Shown here piece by piece: positions 48,668-60,030 of a stretch of DNA of 64,000 bases. A program made the translations under genes and the position numbers. The notes under the pieces are model-generated. The model did not search any database and was not told the origin of the DNA. It saw nothing but the letters and a program-made list of their open reading frames with translations. The stretch comes from Caecitellus pseudoparvulus (Eukaryota; Bigyra: Bicosoecida), in assembly GCA_965644315.1 (NCBI GenBank), contig CBFFRQ010000030.1, positions 186,001-250,000 of the forward strand, read 5' to 3'. Every line of letters begins with the position of its first letter. Within the stretch, counting starts at the first letter, position 1.

Positions 48668-51600
48668 CTACTGCGTGGGGGACACGCCTCTCCCCAGAGG
48701 GGACCCCGCCGAAGGGGGCGGCATCGTGAACGTGCTTTCAGAGGCAGGCACAGCGGAGCTGAACGTACCTGTCAGCCCGGCCGCTGCCATGCGTGCCTGC
48801 AGGTCCTGTGCGAAGCGTGCTGCTTCTTCTGTGTACCAGGCCGAGTCCAGCTGGCTTGGCAGGTCGGCTGGGCCCGTTGCTCCTGCACCCCTGCTGGCCA
48901 CGCTGGGCACTGACACTCCAGGCACCACGCGCTGCGTGCCAGGGGGGGGCCTGCTGGAGGGTGGGGGTGGCGGAGGGGGTGGTGGGGCGCCTCCCCCCAC
49001 CTCGTCCATGGGCATTCCTGGGGGCGGAGGCGGGAAGCTGGGCTGGCCCGGGCTGGTGGTAGAGAAGTCCACGTACTCGTACGCTGGGGCTCGCCTGGCT
49101 GAGTCCGGTGCGGGTGGCGCGGCGTGCATGCGAGCAGCCTCCTGCTGCATGCCAACCCGGATGTCCTCTGCACTGATCCACAACGCAGGGTCCTCGTACG
49201 TGAACTCATCAGGGGCGTACTCCACTGCCCCCCCCGCGTCCACTTCCGGCGCTGCACGGTTGGGGTCCAGGAAGGGTCCGCCACTGCCACTGCGCCGTCT
49301 GTGGCCTCCGCCGCCCTGTCCTCTCAGCTGGCGCTCCCACTTTGGAGCTTCAGACACGTCTGGCTGGGGGGGTGCGTGGCGCCGTGCCATGCCGCGTGGG
49401 GCTCTTTGAGGGGCACTGGCATGGCCCCCACCCTCCGCTTCCCCTCCGTCGCCGTACACACGCCCCACCACGAAATCTGCACGGCCAATGCTCTTTGCAC
49501 GCTGCGCTGACCGGCCTGAACGCACTGGAAGACTGGACCCCTCGCCTCCAGAGCGAGCGTAGCCTGGACGCTGGTGAGCAGGCATGGCTTTGCCCTTGCT
49601 TGCACTCTCTGCTGCCGTGCCTGGCGCACGGGGCGGCAGGGCACCAGCGGCCTTCTGGCTCTCCACCCGGCTCACTGTCTTGGGCTTCACGTGCGACCAG
49701 TCCACTTTGTGAAACGTCGCCTTGCCCCGGCGTGACTTCCCCTCCGCAGGAGGTTGCTTGCGGGGGGCTGCCGCGGACTGGCCGTAGCCACTGCTGCTGA
49801 CACTGGCCTTGCCCGGCTTCTTGCTCCCATCGCCCTTGGCAGTGACGAGGGACTTATACATCCCCTGCAAGCGTGCAGAGGTGTGCTTTTGGGGATCGGG
49901 GGGCACCAGCAGCGCAGCCACTTTCACGCGCCCACGCACGGCAGCGCCTTCCTGCTCCCGCGACCGCAGCGGCAGCCAAGCCTCCCTCACCGCAGTCACC
50001 GCGCTGCTTTCGAAGGCGCCCACTTCGTCCAGAGGCAGCGCAGCCCACCCCAAAAAGGTGTCCTTCGCAAAGCGGTCCGAGTCCCGCACCTCCACACGCA
50101 GGTCCACGGCAGCCCACTTCATGCTGGGCCAGTGCTGCACCGGGGATGTGGGCACTTGCTCGCTCAGGCGGCGCAGGGCGTCGTCCCCCAGCTCCGGCTC
50201 GACAGGCAGCGCACCGGCGGCCTGCGCAGCGCGCTCAACCTCTGGCTCCAGCACCGCCCGCAGCTCCACTTCAACGCTGGGCGCGCCACCCACTGCCCTG
50301 GCCCGGTCCTCCGCCGCATCTGCGACGCGCAGGGGAATGGTCAGCACGCATACTTTGCGCCAGGAGGGGCTCAGCGTGCCTTGCACGATGCCTGTCTGCC
50401 GCCGAGGGCCGAGGACGGAGACTGTCGTGCCTGCAGTTTCGCTGGTGCCCAGTCCGTACACGTCCTCAGGAGGGGTGTCAGGATGCAGCGACGCGCCCTT
50501 CACTGTGCGCCGGACCAGGTATGCCTCTGCAAAGGGGTCCCGGGAGGACGCCGACTTTGGGGCGGCGGCACTGCCCGACGCGGACGCATCTCGCGCCATG
50601 CCGGGTCCAGGGGCCAGTGTGTTCGGGTCGGTGCGGCCGGGAGCCAGCCCCTCCGCCTCGTCGATGCACAGCACCACCCTCCAGCGCGCCGAGCTGGGCA
50701 GCGTGCTTGCGACGCCAGCCAGTCCCTCAGGCTTCTTGGCCTCGTCTTTGGCCTGTCTGCGCTGTTTGTGCCATGGCTTCGCAGGGGCTTCCGCACCGCC
50801 ACCCGACTCGGACCGGGGTGGGTGGTCGCCGGGTGCCCCAGGTGCAGAGGTGGCGCCCGCCCCTCCCTTGGCTGCCTTGCGCTTGGCGTTGCGCTGCCGG
50901 ACCTTCGCGCCATAGTCCATGGCCTTGCGGCCGAGAGCGCCACCCTTCGGGGCTGCGCGCTTCGACCGGATGGCCAGCGGAGGCGCTGCCTGTGCGGCCT
51001 TGGCAGGCGCGAGGGTGCCGGCCTGCGCGGCCTTCACCCAGGCCTGCGCTAGAGCTGCACCCGATGCCGTCCCCAGTTGTGCGTGCAGGGAGTCGATGCT
51101 GGCAGATATCTGCTGTTGAAGTTGTGCCATGAAGGCGTTCGCGGCTGGGTCGTCTTCTTCCCCGGCCGCCTCGGCAGCGGCCGCCTGCCGCTGCTCTGTC
51201 TGCAGCATGCTGCGCGTGTCGCGCACTTCCCTGCACAGCTGGGTCACTTGCGGGCTTCGAAACAGACTGCGCACTTGCCAGCCTCGCAGCAAGCCTGGCA
51301 AGGCAGCTTGCAGCTGGTGCCCCACTTGGCTCCACGCTGTTGCCCATGCTTCGCTGGGCGGTTGGGCGCTCGGAGCATTGGGCCCACGAGGGGAAGCGTG
51401 AGTGCTGGCCTGGGTCGGGCTCCCGCTGAAGGGGGGCTGCTCTGTTGGCGCTGGCAAGGTGGGTGGCGCCTGCTCAGCTGCCGCAGCAGCCGCGTGAAGC
51501 TGGCGCATGTGCTGCATCATGGCGTCTGTATCCGCATCCGCCTGCGCCAGGCTGCCGTCAGGCCCTGCGGCTCCCGGCAGGGCGACGGGCTCAGAGTCGA

Positions 51601-54493
51601 AGGCAATGCTTGCAGGGGGATGGGGTGCCCACGAGTGTGCTTGGGCGGCGTGGGGCGGGGGGGCAGCCTGCCCTGCGAATGGCACTGGGACTTGCCCAGG
51701 CACGCTGGGTGCCATGCCCCACGCCGGAGCTTGGCTGGCCGTGGGCATGGGCAACCTGGGGAACAGCCCCTCCTGTGGCTCGCCCCCGAAGAGCGCTGCC
51801 CCGCTTGGCACGTACTGCCGAGTGGCAGGGTCGTACAGCGGGATGTCCTGGTTGCTGCCAGGGAAGGGGACTGCCGCGGGTTCGGGTGGAGGAACAAGCC
51901 CTTGCTGGGCAAATGCCCAACTGTCCCCCACGCCGTACTCTGCGCCAATGACGTATCCGCGGTCTGGAGCTGCCTCAGGAAGGGCACCTGGCGAACGGAC
52001 TGGACTTTGGTGACTTGCAGGGCTGGTGGGACTGTGTCCTGGCGCGGCGGTGAAGCCTTGCCCCACCCGCATGCCCATGCCTAGCGCCATGGCCAACTGC
52101 GCTGCCACATCAGGTGCGCCCTGGCCTCTTGGGCTTCCCCTGCTGTCCCGCCGATTATGGCGGCGTCTGGACCTGTGCCGGCTGCGGCGCCGGTGCGACG
52201 GTGACTCGCCGCGGCGGTCTCTGCGGCCGTGCCTGGAGCTGCCGCGATGCCTGTGGCGGTCAGACTTGCGAGCCGTGCGGCTCCTGCTCTTGTGTTTCCT
52301 GCGCCTCCTGTGGTCCGAGCGGACACTGGACGCCCTAGAGGCTCTGGAGCCTGCAGATGACCCTGACGCGGCGCTGTCACTGCCCTGCGCATCGCTGCCT
52401 GCACTTGACCAGGGCTCACGAGCGCTGCTGCCACGACCCCCCCTCGACTGCCGCTGTGCTGGCTGTTTCTGGGAGGGCCTCGGGCCATCCGATAGCGACG
52501 CTGCTTCGTCACTGCTCGCGTGCACGGACACTGCGGGGGGCGGGGGAGGGGGCGGGTTGGATGCTGCTCGCGCCGCTGCGGCCGTTGCAGCTGCTGCCTC
52601 CGCCCGTGCCAAAGCTGCCTCCTGTCGAGCGGCTGCAGCCTCTCGTGCCGCCGCTGCTTCCCTTGCTTCGGCGGCAGCACGAGCTGCTGAGGCTTCCTCT
52701 GCTGCTCGCAGGGCAGCTCTTTCCCGTTCACTCATCGCCTCTGAATGGGCCTTGTCGACCGACCCCATCGCTGCCTGCACTGCCTCCCGGACCATATCCT
52801 GCAGGTCAGCACCTGACACAGGCGCACTCGGCGGGCTACGCGCAGGGGAGGTGGGCGCCACACCTGGTGAATGGCTGCCCGGGCTGGAGGCGCCAGGCAG
52901 GGACGCGCCCTCCTCAGAACCCGGCAGCGCAGCAGCAGCGCCCTCGTCAGAGACACCTCCCTGCCCTTGCAAGGGCTCTACTGCTGGTCGCACAGGCGTC
53001 GCGTGGACTCCGCTGTCTAAGCCTGCTGGCGGCGTTGCCGTGGCCTCCTTGACGTCTTTCAGAGCTCGCCGAGCTGCTTCAGCCCCAACTTCGGCACGCC
53101 TGGCAGCTGCAGTGGCGGAGTCTGCCGCAGCCATGGCGCCGGCCATGTCACCAGCACCTGCACACTCACCCGCAGCTTCCGCATGCTCGCGCGCAGCAAC
53201 TGCCGCGCTGTGCACACGCCGCTGCGCGGCGGATGCGTCTGCAGAGGCAGCGGACGCCGCAGCACTGTCTGGTTGAGCATCAGCCAAAGAGACTGCTTCG
53301 TGAGCGACCTCATCAGTCTGTGATGCGCAAGCAGTGGCTCGCTCTGCCGCGGCTGCCGCTTCTTGGGCGGTGGCGGTGGCAATGCGCACTTGGCGCTGAT
53401 GTCTTGCTGCTGCTGCACGCTCCTCTGCCTCGCGCTGTGCCGCTGCGGCCTCGGCTGCTGCTGCACGCTCCTCCGCTTCGCGTTGTGCCGCTGCGGCCTC
53501 GGCTGCTGCTGCACGCTCCTCTGCCTCCCGCTTCAGCTCTGCAGCCTCCTCCGCGGTCAACCTCGGCGGAGAGGTGGAGGCTGCAGAAGAGGGAGTCCCT
53601 GACACTGCTGCTGAACCACCCTCGTCCTCGGCAGATGCGGCGGGGGAGGTGTGGGGCGAACGCCGAGCAGAGTCACGGGCCGGCGAGGCAGGTGCTTCGC
53701 TGCCCGAGTCTGAGCGGGTGTCCACAGGCCACACCCGCTCACACAGACCTGTCGCTGCGTCGTATTCCGGCACAGTCACTTCGTCTGTCAAGTACTGCAC
53801 CAGCCAAATGCGCCCTTCTCCCTGCGCGCCGGCTGGCACTTCTTGGCTGGGCAGGCGCAGGGCCCGACGCTGCAGGCCGACTGGGTGCACCACAAGTGCC
53901 CACTCTACCACTACGCTACCCTCCTTCTCTATGGGCAGCAGGGGTGGGTTGCCGTACTCGTCAGTGTCATCCTGCTCCCCGCGCAAGTATGCCTGCAGGA
54001 CAGAGGGTGCCTCGGCTCCCACCGGCAGTCGCACAGCGCGCGTTGTGTTTTCGTCATCTCCGGGAAGAGACCCAAGGTGAGCGCTTTCTTCCGATGACAG
54101 ACTGAGGTAGGTGTAACCATCATTCCGCCACTCTGGGAGTCGCGCCTCGTCCACGATGAAGAGTGAGCCAGAGTCCTGCACAGGAGGCCCGTTGAAAGCG
54201 TGCCAGCACCAGGCCAGCCAACACCCAGCACAGCGCACGACTCACTGGCCTCACCGGCGGCCCCACCGGTCCAACAGCTTCATAAATGATATCCACCGCT
54301 CGTCGCGCGCCATGGCGCAGGAAATCAATGCCATCACCTGCCAAGGGGTCAATGCAGCGGCGGGTGCGCAACGCACATGAAACTCAACGTCCGCAACGGC
54401 GATCTCACCCAGAGCTATCCAGTCCTCGCGGGCATCCTGCACCAGGGATGCAAAGTACTGCGGCAACCATGCATCAACGTCCTGCTGGGCCAT
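48668..54493 (-). CDS. very long protein with CG-1-like N-terminus, Ala/Glu coiled coil and C2 domain
   Basis: Three exons (54493-54409, 54337-54255, 54175-48668) with introns of 71 and 79 nt give about 1891 residues. After splicing, VGPVGPP joins DSGSLFIVDEARLPEW and NDGYTYL. This is followed by SVVVEWALVVHPVGLQRRA and GRIWLVQYL, which parallel CG-1 domains of CAMTA proteins (PxSGSLFLFDRK, RKDGHNW, FQRRxYW, IVLVHY). Residues ~210-360 are Ala/Glu/Arg helices. An Arg/Ser/His-rich patch follows (about 600-690), then Pro/Gly/Ala linkers. A C2 domain at about residues 1195-1480 has RWRVVLCIDEAEGL, DPFAEAYLV, GTLSPSWRKV and FLGWAALPLDEVG. The tail has polyproline runs (PPPPPPPPSSRPPPG). The CG-1 assignment is tentative because many conserved basic residues differ; the C2 is firmer. 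Exons upstream of 54493 cannot be excluded. Confidence 0.6.
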
Positions 54494-54946
54494 GCTATTC
54501 TGCAAGCTGCAGCCCTCCTCAAAGATGCTGCCAGTGTCGCCGCAGCAGGCTGGGCAGGTGGGCTTGGCAGCTGGCGCGACGTCAGCGTTCACACAGCCTC
54601 AACAACCCTTTCGCAGACGCATCGGCACGTCGAGGCTCTTGCCTGGTGCAAAAGGGCGTCGACGGTGCGGGGATCCTCGAAAGTATCGTGTGGACTCTGC
54701 GATGTGCCTGTTGAGGGGCGTTGCGAGCCTGCTCAGCTTGGGATCCGGTAGGCGGCACAACCTTCGGGGACGGGCGAGCTCAAAACCGACATCCGCAAGG
54801 GGTCAACGTGAACATCCTTGCCCCAGGGGTAAACTACTCGGGTCCTTTCCTTGCTTGCAGTTCCAGCGTGCTCGCTCTACGCTGTGCAGCGGCCTTGGTG
54901 ACGTGCGGTAATTGAACCTGACCCTTACACCGCAGTGCCGTGTTGC
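54494..54946. other. divergent promoter region, CG-1/C2 gene and MATCAP gene
   Basis: 453 bases between the two start codons. GCGGTAATTGAACC at 54905-54918, 29 bases before the MATCAP ATG, resembles the inverted TTTCCGC element. The frame upstream of 54493 is open to 54592 but contains a stop beyond, so it reads as 5' UTR or a lost exon. Confidence 0.35.
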
Positions 54947-56938
54947 ATGGCGACTCAGGAGGACGCACTTGCGGACTCTGGCACAGATCTGCCAGTGCAT
55001 AGTAGGGAATCTTGCGAACCAAGCCTTGGCGTTGGGCCCGGGGCAGCGTCACCGCCAGAAAGCGACGAAGAGAGCCCGCCAAGCACGGCAACTTGTCACG
55101 ATGATGCTGCCTCCGCCGCCGAGGAGGACGCCCCTGCCCTGGCAGGCGGCGCCACGTGCGTCGATGAGTCGATAGATGCAAACACTCAGATGCATGCCTT
55201 CCTTCGGCACGGGACAGTGCCTTGCCTGGGCCACGTGGGCAGCATTCCGTGTGCCAGCTGCGGGCCAGCGAAGGAGGACGCGGCTGCGGGGAAGAAGCGC
55301 GCAAAGCCGTCGAAACGGCGCCGCAAGCCCGACGACAGCTTGTACCACATCAGCGACACGCTGTCTGACCAAGCAAAGCAAATCCTAGACCGTGTCAGGG
55401 CTCGATTCGACACCATGGACGCCTTCGTCGAGGCGGCCTTCGGACCCTGCATCTCTCGGCAAGCTGCCCACACATTCCTGACCGGGTACCTGAAAGCTAA
55501 TGGCATTGCTGGGAAGCTGAACGTCCAGTGGGACCCGCAGCTGAACGTGGGGGGGAGGGTGTTCGTGGCCCTGCACAGCAAGCACCCAGAGAAACGCAGG
55601 TTCACACTGAAAGTGTACGACCCCACGCTTGCCCCCGCGCCTGCACACGCAGACACACACACTGACGAGTGTGCAGGTGCCAGTGAGCAAGTGGGCAGTG
55701 GAGCCAAGAGCACCTCCCAGCAGGCAGTGCCATCTGCGTCCACTGTGCTCCGGGAGCAGGGCATCGTGTCGTTCGCAGACCACGAGCTGGGCTGCCACCT
55801 GGTGCGTTCCCTGAACGACGGGCACCAGGTGTGGGCGGGGCGGCGGAAGTCATTCGGCCTGCAGGCCTGCCCGAGGGCACAGCTTGCGACTGAAGAAGGT
55901 CTTGCTTCGCTCCACTCTGCCCTGGCATCCAAGGCCCCAACGCTGTTCTTCACGGCGCTGCTGTACTACACCGCCGCCTGCGCCGCCACCATGGGTTTCA
56001 CGGAACTGTTCAACCACCTGGAGCCGTACGTCCCCGACCCACACGCGCGTTTTCGGCAAGTTGCGCGCGCCAAGTACGGCATGTGTCGACCTGAGATGCC
56101 AGGCGGGAACGGCAAGGGCCAGGCGTACTTTGAAGGCAACGTTGCAATCCTGCAGTCCCTCGCGACCTTGGACATCCGCCTGCTGTACTGCGGCAAGCTG
56201 ACTTTGCAGGACATGGCTCAGCCACGCATCAAGAGACTGGCGAGGACGGGGTCCCTGGCCCTGCCTTCATTCGTGAAAGATGCGCCTGACTTCCTCAAGC
56301 GACTGCGAGCGCTGGGCGTGTCCAGCGGCATCATCCCGCCCAGGCTGCCAAGGCTGGTGCAGCCACGAGCCGGGGCGGCCTCTCAAGCATCCAACCCACG
56401 ATCCACTGTTTCTGGTGTGGCGCCTACGTTGCCTTCCTCGCCACAGACTGAACCGGTTGCTGGCAGCCCGCGGAGCGAAACTGACACGCCACCAGCTGAC
56501 ACCAAGGAGAGCGCAGGCGAGGCAGCACCTGCCACGGAGGACGGCACACCACGCCCAGCATCACCGCCCGTGACAGACCTTCCCCGTGTTCATGCCTGGC
56601 ACGGCGCCTTGCCCAAGCTCGTGTCACCGCTTCGCCCGGCACAACCTGCCTCAGCACGGGCAGTCACCGCTGCGAGCGGGAAGCGAGTGCGGGTGCCTAG
56701 GCGCCGGAGGAGGAGTGCGTCCTCGCTCCCAGACATCGGGCGGGGTGTCGTCACGACGCAGGCGTCCCCGCCCGTCTCTCCCGTGCGCATGCAAGATTTG
56801 TTCCCAGGCACCGCGGCAGCCCTGCCTTGCGCTGTGGTGCCCGCCTTCAATGGAAAAGTAGAAGGGCGGACAGGGGGCAGCCATACAGCTGGGAAACGCA
56901 CTGTAGTCAGCAATGGGTGGGTGCAGACATTGCATTGA
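54947..56938 (+). CDS. MATCAP-like microtubule tyrosine carboxypeptidase (DUF1704)
   Basis: 663 residues, single exon. The domain (about residues 130-475) has the HExxxH zinc site as DHELGCH (His279, Glu280, His284), followed by VRSLND, TEEGLASLHS (residues 315-324), LYYTAACAATMGFTELFNHL and FEGNVAILQSLATLDIRLL then YCGKLTLQDM. These match KIAA0895/MATCAP and bacterial DUF1704 proteins (HEIGTH, TEEGLA, LxxGKIxLEDL). Animal MATCAP removes the C-terminal tyrosine of alpha-tubulin. The N-terminus is acidic then basic (KRAKPSKRRRKP), perhaps microtubule-binding; the C-terminal ~170 residues are disordered. ATG 54947 (GCATGGCG) is preferred to an in-frame GTG 12 bases earlier. It converges on the DUF962 gene, 21 bp away. 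Confidence 0.8.
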   Translation: MATQEDALADSGTDLPVHSRESCEPSLGVGPGAASPPESDEESPPSTATCHDDAASAAEEDAPALAGGATCVDESIDANTQMHAFLRHGTVPCLGHVGSIPCASCGPAKEDAAAGKKRAKPSKRRRKPDDSLYHISDTLSDQAKQILDRVRARFDTMDAFVEAAFGPCISRQAAHTFLTGYLKANGIAGKLNVQWDPQLNVGGRVFVALHSKHPEKRRFTLKVYDPTLAPAPAHADTHTDECAGASEQVGSGAKSTSQQAVPSASTVLREQGIVSFADHELGCHLVRSLNDGHQVWAGRRKSFGLQACPRAQLATEEGLASLHSALASKAPTLFFTALLYYTAACAATMGFTELFNHLEPYVPDPHARFRQVARAKYGMCRPEMPGGNGKGQAYFEGNVAILQSLATLDIRLLYCGKLTLQDMAQPRIKRLARTGSLALPSFVKDAPDFLKRLRALGVSSGIIPPRLPRLVQPRAGAASQASNPRSTVSGVAPTLPSSPQTEPVAGSPRSETDTPPADTKESAGEAAPATEDGTPRPASPPVTDLPRVHAWHGALPKLVSPLRPAQPASARAVTAASGKRVRVPRRRRRSASSLPDIGRGVVTTQASPPVSPVRMQDLFPGTAAALPCAVVPAFNGKVEGRTGGSHTAGKRTVVSNGWVQTLH

Positions 56939-56959
56939 AAAGGCTGGGCCAGTGCGCCC

Positions 56960-57642
56960 TCAAATGTGCACCCCCAGGTCGGTGGCAGCGCCGTTGTTGA
57001 CGGCAGACCAGGCCATGTCCCCGAACATGCGGAAGTCAGACATGAGAGAGTACGTCGGGTAGATGAAGGTTGCAGGCTTGTTGTGCTCGAAGCCGAAGTG
57101 CCCGAGCCATGCGAAGAAATAGCCGCACAGCGGCACCATGAGGGCAAGAGGCAGGCTGCCCGTGCTGCGGTACGCAAGGTACAGGAACAGGGGCAACACG
57201 AGAGCAGCCTCGGCGATGCCGTACTCCATGTGCTGGAACAGGGGGAACACCTGTGGCGGGGCGAGCGGAGCAGTGAAGGGCAGTGCACGTGCGCCGAAGC
57301 TCAGGCCAGACGCACAGCATACCCGACCGAGCCGGCTGCGGCCATGGCCAGCGCCAGGCTGGGGAAACGCAGCAGCAACAGACAGATAATGGATGTCCCT
57401 GCAAAGTGCAGGCGCTTGCACGTCTGGTCACTGTGCTCTGACAAGTAGAAAGGGTAGAACTCCTCCCACGTGTTGTAGGGCTTGTTGGCGTGGGGAGGGG
57501 GCAGCTTCAGCTGGTCCCCCATCTCGCTGTGGAGGTACTGCACGCCCACACCCACTGCAGCGACGAGGATGGACTCAAAGTTCCTGGCCAGGGCGCTGCT
57601 CTCGCTGCCCTGCCCAGATTTGCTTGCCTGAGTCGAAGTCAT
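56960..57642 (-). CDS. DUF962 / Mpo1-like membrane protein
   Basis: Two exons (57642-57316, 57250-56960) with a 65-nt intron (GTGCGTCT...CCACAG, phase 0) give 205 residues. The family pattern is clear: WEEFYPFYLSEHSDQTCKRL then HFAGTSI, and after the second pair of helices FAWLGHFGFEHNKPATFIYP and YSLMSDFRMF. Yeast Mpo1 of this family is an ER dioxygenase that acts on 2-hydroxy fatty acids in phytosphingosine breakdown; the conserved histidines are the presumed iron ligands and are present here. Four hydrophobic segments are visible. The first ~30 residues are Ser-rich and variable. The ATG at 57642 follows GCC; its promoter is shared with the Sec61-like gene 499 bp away. Confidence 0.85.
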
Positions 57643-58141
57643 GGCTGTGATGTGGGAGGGTGATGGCGTGGTGCGCTCTGACGAAGGGAGCGCAGGGGGT
57701 TGACGGATAGAGCACGATGGCAAAGAAAGTGGGGGGGGTGGGGGGCGAGGGACTATCTTTTGTGAGGCACAGCGTTTTGGGCGAAGTCGTCCAACTGCTT
57801 ACGGTCTGTCGCCTGCACGCTCCCGCAAAATCCGCAGTGGACTGGGAAGGAATGCTGCGCGCTGGCCAACGCAGCGACACGCCTTGCTGCGTGCACATGC
57901 AGCGACGGTTCAAATTTTACACAAGATGCGCCCGACGCAGCCGGGCTGTTGCACTCCGCACGCTTGCGCGGGTACGCGCAGCTCATCTCACTGCTTCGCG
58001 GCTGTGGGCGTTTGGGACTGGGCAGCACAAGTTGCAATGGGTACGAAAGCCCTGGATCCCCACGTGTGGCATGCCCCCCATATCTAGCTGGCCCCCGCAG
58101 ATGTTCTGGCCGTTGGCCGCTCCCTGGCACCATGGGTTCCG
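57643..58141. other. divergent promoter region, DUF962 and Sec61-like genes
   Basis: 499 bases between the two ATGs. An open frame on the plus strand continues upstream of 58142 but has unlike composition, and I take it as UTR. No RNA gene seen. Confidence 0.4.
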
Positions 58142-59669
58142 ATGGCATCGCCTCCCCGACAGGTGCGAGGTGACCCGATTTCCGCAAGCTGCCGCTCCCC
58201 CACCCCTGTCCTGGCGCCCACAGAATCCGAGCTTTGCATCTCGCAAGTGGACGACGTTCGCATGCCTTGTTCTGTATCTGGTGCTGTGTGGCACACCCCT
58301 GTGGGGTCCCACCCTGCCGCCCTCCGTGGTGCATACTGGCCTGGCTGAGGTGCTCATTCCCCGCGGCAGTGTCATGGAGCTGGCCCTGCTCTCTCTGCTG
58401 GCCGCCCAAATGCTCTTGCCGGCCCTGGCACGCCCCAAGCTGCTGCAAGAAGCTGACAAGAAAGCGCCCAAAGACCGCACACCGGCTGAACAAGACGCCG
58501 CAGTGGTCTTCTCCTGCGTCGTGGTCAAGGCGGCGGCCATGCTGCTGAGCACGACCCTGGCACTCCTCGCCGCCGCGGCAGGGGCGTATGGAGACTTGAG
58601 CAGCACGTGGTTGGGCTTCACTGGCGCTGCTGTCGCCATTGCCGCGCAGTCGGCCGTCGCCACCCTGCTGCTGGGCCTGCTGGATGAGACGCTGCGCATG
58701 CACAGCCTGTTCAAAAACGGCACAGCAGCCCTCATCGCCACCTCTGCTGCCACGAATTTCGTGTGGAAGCTGTTCAGTTGGACCCCCCTCACGACCCAGT
58801 CTGGGGGTGATGTGGAGGGCGCCCTCACCTCCCTGGCTGCCCCGCTGCTAGGCTTGGTCAGCGGCAGCAACGCCACATCGCCCCAGGAGCCGTGGGTATC
58901 CACTGCACTAGCCCGCATGACCAGCGGTGCCCCCACACTCATGGGTGGTGTGGGTACGCTGGTGGTGCTGGCAGTCGCCCTTGGGGCACTGGGCATCGCC
59001 TACCGTACCAAGGTGTACCTCGCCGCGCACCGGAAACCGGAGGTGCACACTATGGCCCCCGTGTACCACGCCCTGCCCATCACAGCGCTCGTGGCCACTG
59101 CAGTGCTGCTGCACCTGCCTGCCCTGATGGCAGGTGACGTGTCGGGGGGGGGGCTGCTGGCCCAGTTGGCGCCTGTACAGGGGCTGCTCAGCGCGGCGCC
59201 CCTTCACACGGTGTTCCGGAGCATGTACGTCGTCATGGCCTGCTTTCTGACACCCCGCCTGTGGGCCGAGAGCCTGTCCCCTGCCTTGACACGGGAGGGG
59301 CTGGTGGCCTCCCTCACCAAGCGCAACGTGAAGATCCAGGCAGCACGCAACGACCCAGCGGCCCTCGACAGGGTGCTGGGCTCTGCCGCGGCCCTGTCCA
59401 TGACCATGGGGCCCCTCGTCCTCGCAGCGTGCCAGTTGTGTGTGGAGCTCACGGGCGCCTTTGCCTCAGCCCCAGTGCTGTTCGTGGTGGCTCGCTTCCT
59501 GGGGGACAGCGCACAGCCCCTCATGCTGGCCTTGAGGGGGGTGGACGTGGACTTATTGCAGGCACAACAGCATGCCATGCAGCGCCAAGCTGCAGGCCCG
59601 TCCTCGGGGCAGCGGCGACACCCTTCCAGTGGAGGGCGTGACGGCAGGCGTGCTCGGCGTCGAAAGTAG
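58142..59669 (+). CDS. divergent Sec61-alpha-like translocon protein
   Basis: Exon 1 (58142-58162) encodes MASPPRQ; a 61-nt intron (GTGCGAGG...CCCACAG) leads to exon 2 (58224-59669); total 488 residues, close to Sec61-alpha (476). The order of segments follows Sec61: KWTTFACLVLYLVLCGTPLWG (human [22 protein letters not shown]), MELALLSLLAAQ, GLLDETLRMHSLFKNGTAAL and IATSAATNFVWKLFSWTP (human [37 protein letters not shown]), then VYLAAHRKPEVHTMAPVYHA in place of the cytosolic loop, and a last pair of helices. About ten hydrophobic segments are visible. Conserved glycines and charged loop residues of the channel are often replaced, so this is a strongly diverged paralogue or a fast-evolving Sec61. 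The TTTCCGCA element falls inside the intron. Confidence 0.7.
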
Positions 59670-60030
59670 TGCTGACCCTGTGCAGGCGCCCCGGGTCACA
59701 ACCGAGCATCGCTCAAGAATACAATCAATACCCTCTTCACACTCGATCCATGTTTGTGGCGCTGGACCACTTCCTGTCCCTCGCTGCACTTCTGGGCCTT
59801 GAGTTTGCTCGCAAGTGGCAAGGCGAGGGGCCAGCGTTTCACTCCAGCACACAGTCTATCCTGCGTGGCTCGATTCGTTACAGCAGCACCACAGAGGGAT
59901 TCTAGCACAGTGCAACACGCACATACACGTGCCATTCTGTCGTTTGTTTTGGTGCACGTTTGCGGCGTGCGGTTCCCTTCCCTAGTTCGACACTGGTGCT
60001 GGAGCAAGCCAGAGTTTCACTCGACGAAGC
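59670..60030. other. intergenic, nothing recognised
   Basis: 361 bases between two plus-strand genes; somewhat AT-richer than flanking exons. No inverted repeats of note and no tRNA. Confidence 0.4.

Noticed and set aside
49754-53276. several 400-codon plus-strand frames
   Set aside because: They lie opposite the CG-1/C2 gene and are low-complexity; the minus strand carries the C2 domain.
54251-54344. reading the CG-1/C2 gene straight from 54592 through to 54254
   Set aside because: That frame meets a stop and its only donors are out of phase with the acceptor at 54176. The two-intron model (71 and 79 nt) solves phase and gives the CG-1-like GPPDSGSLF junction.
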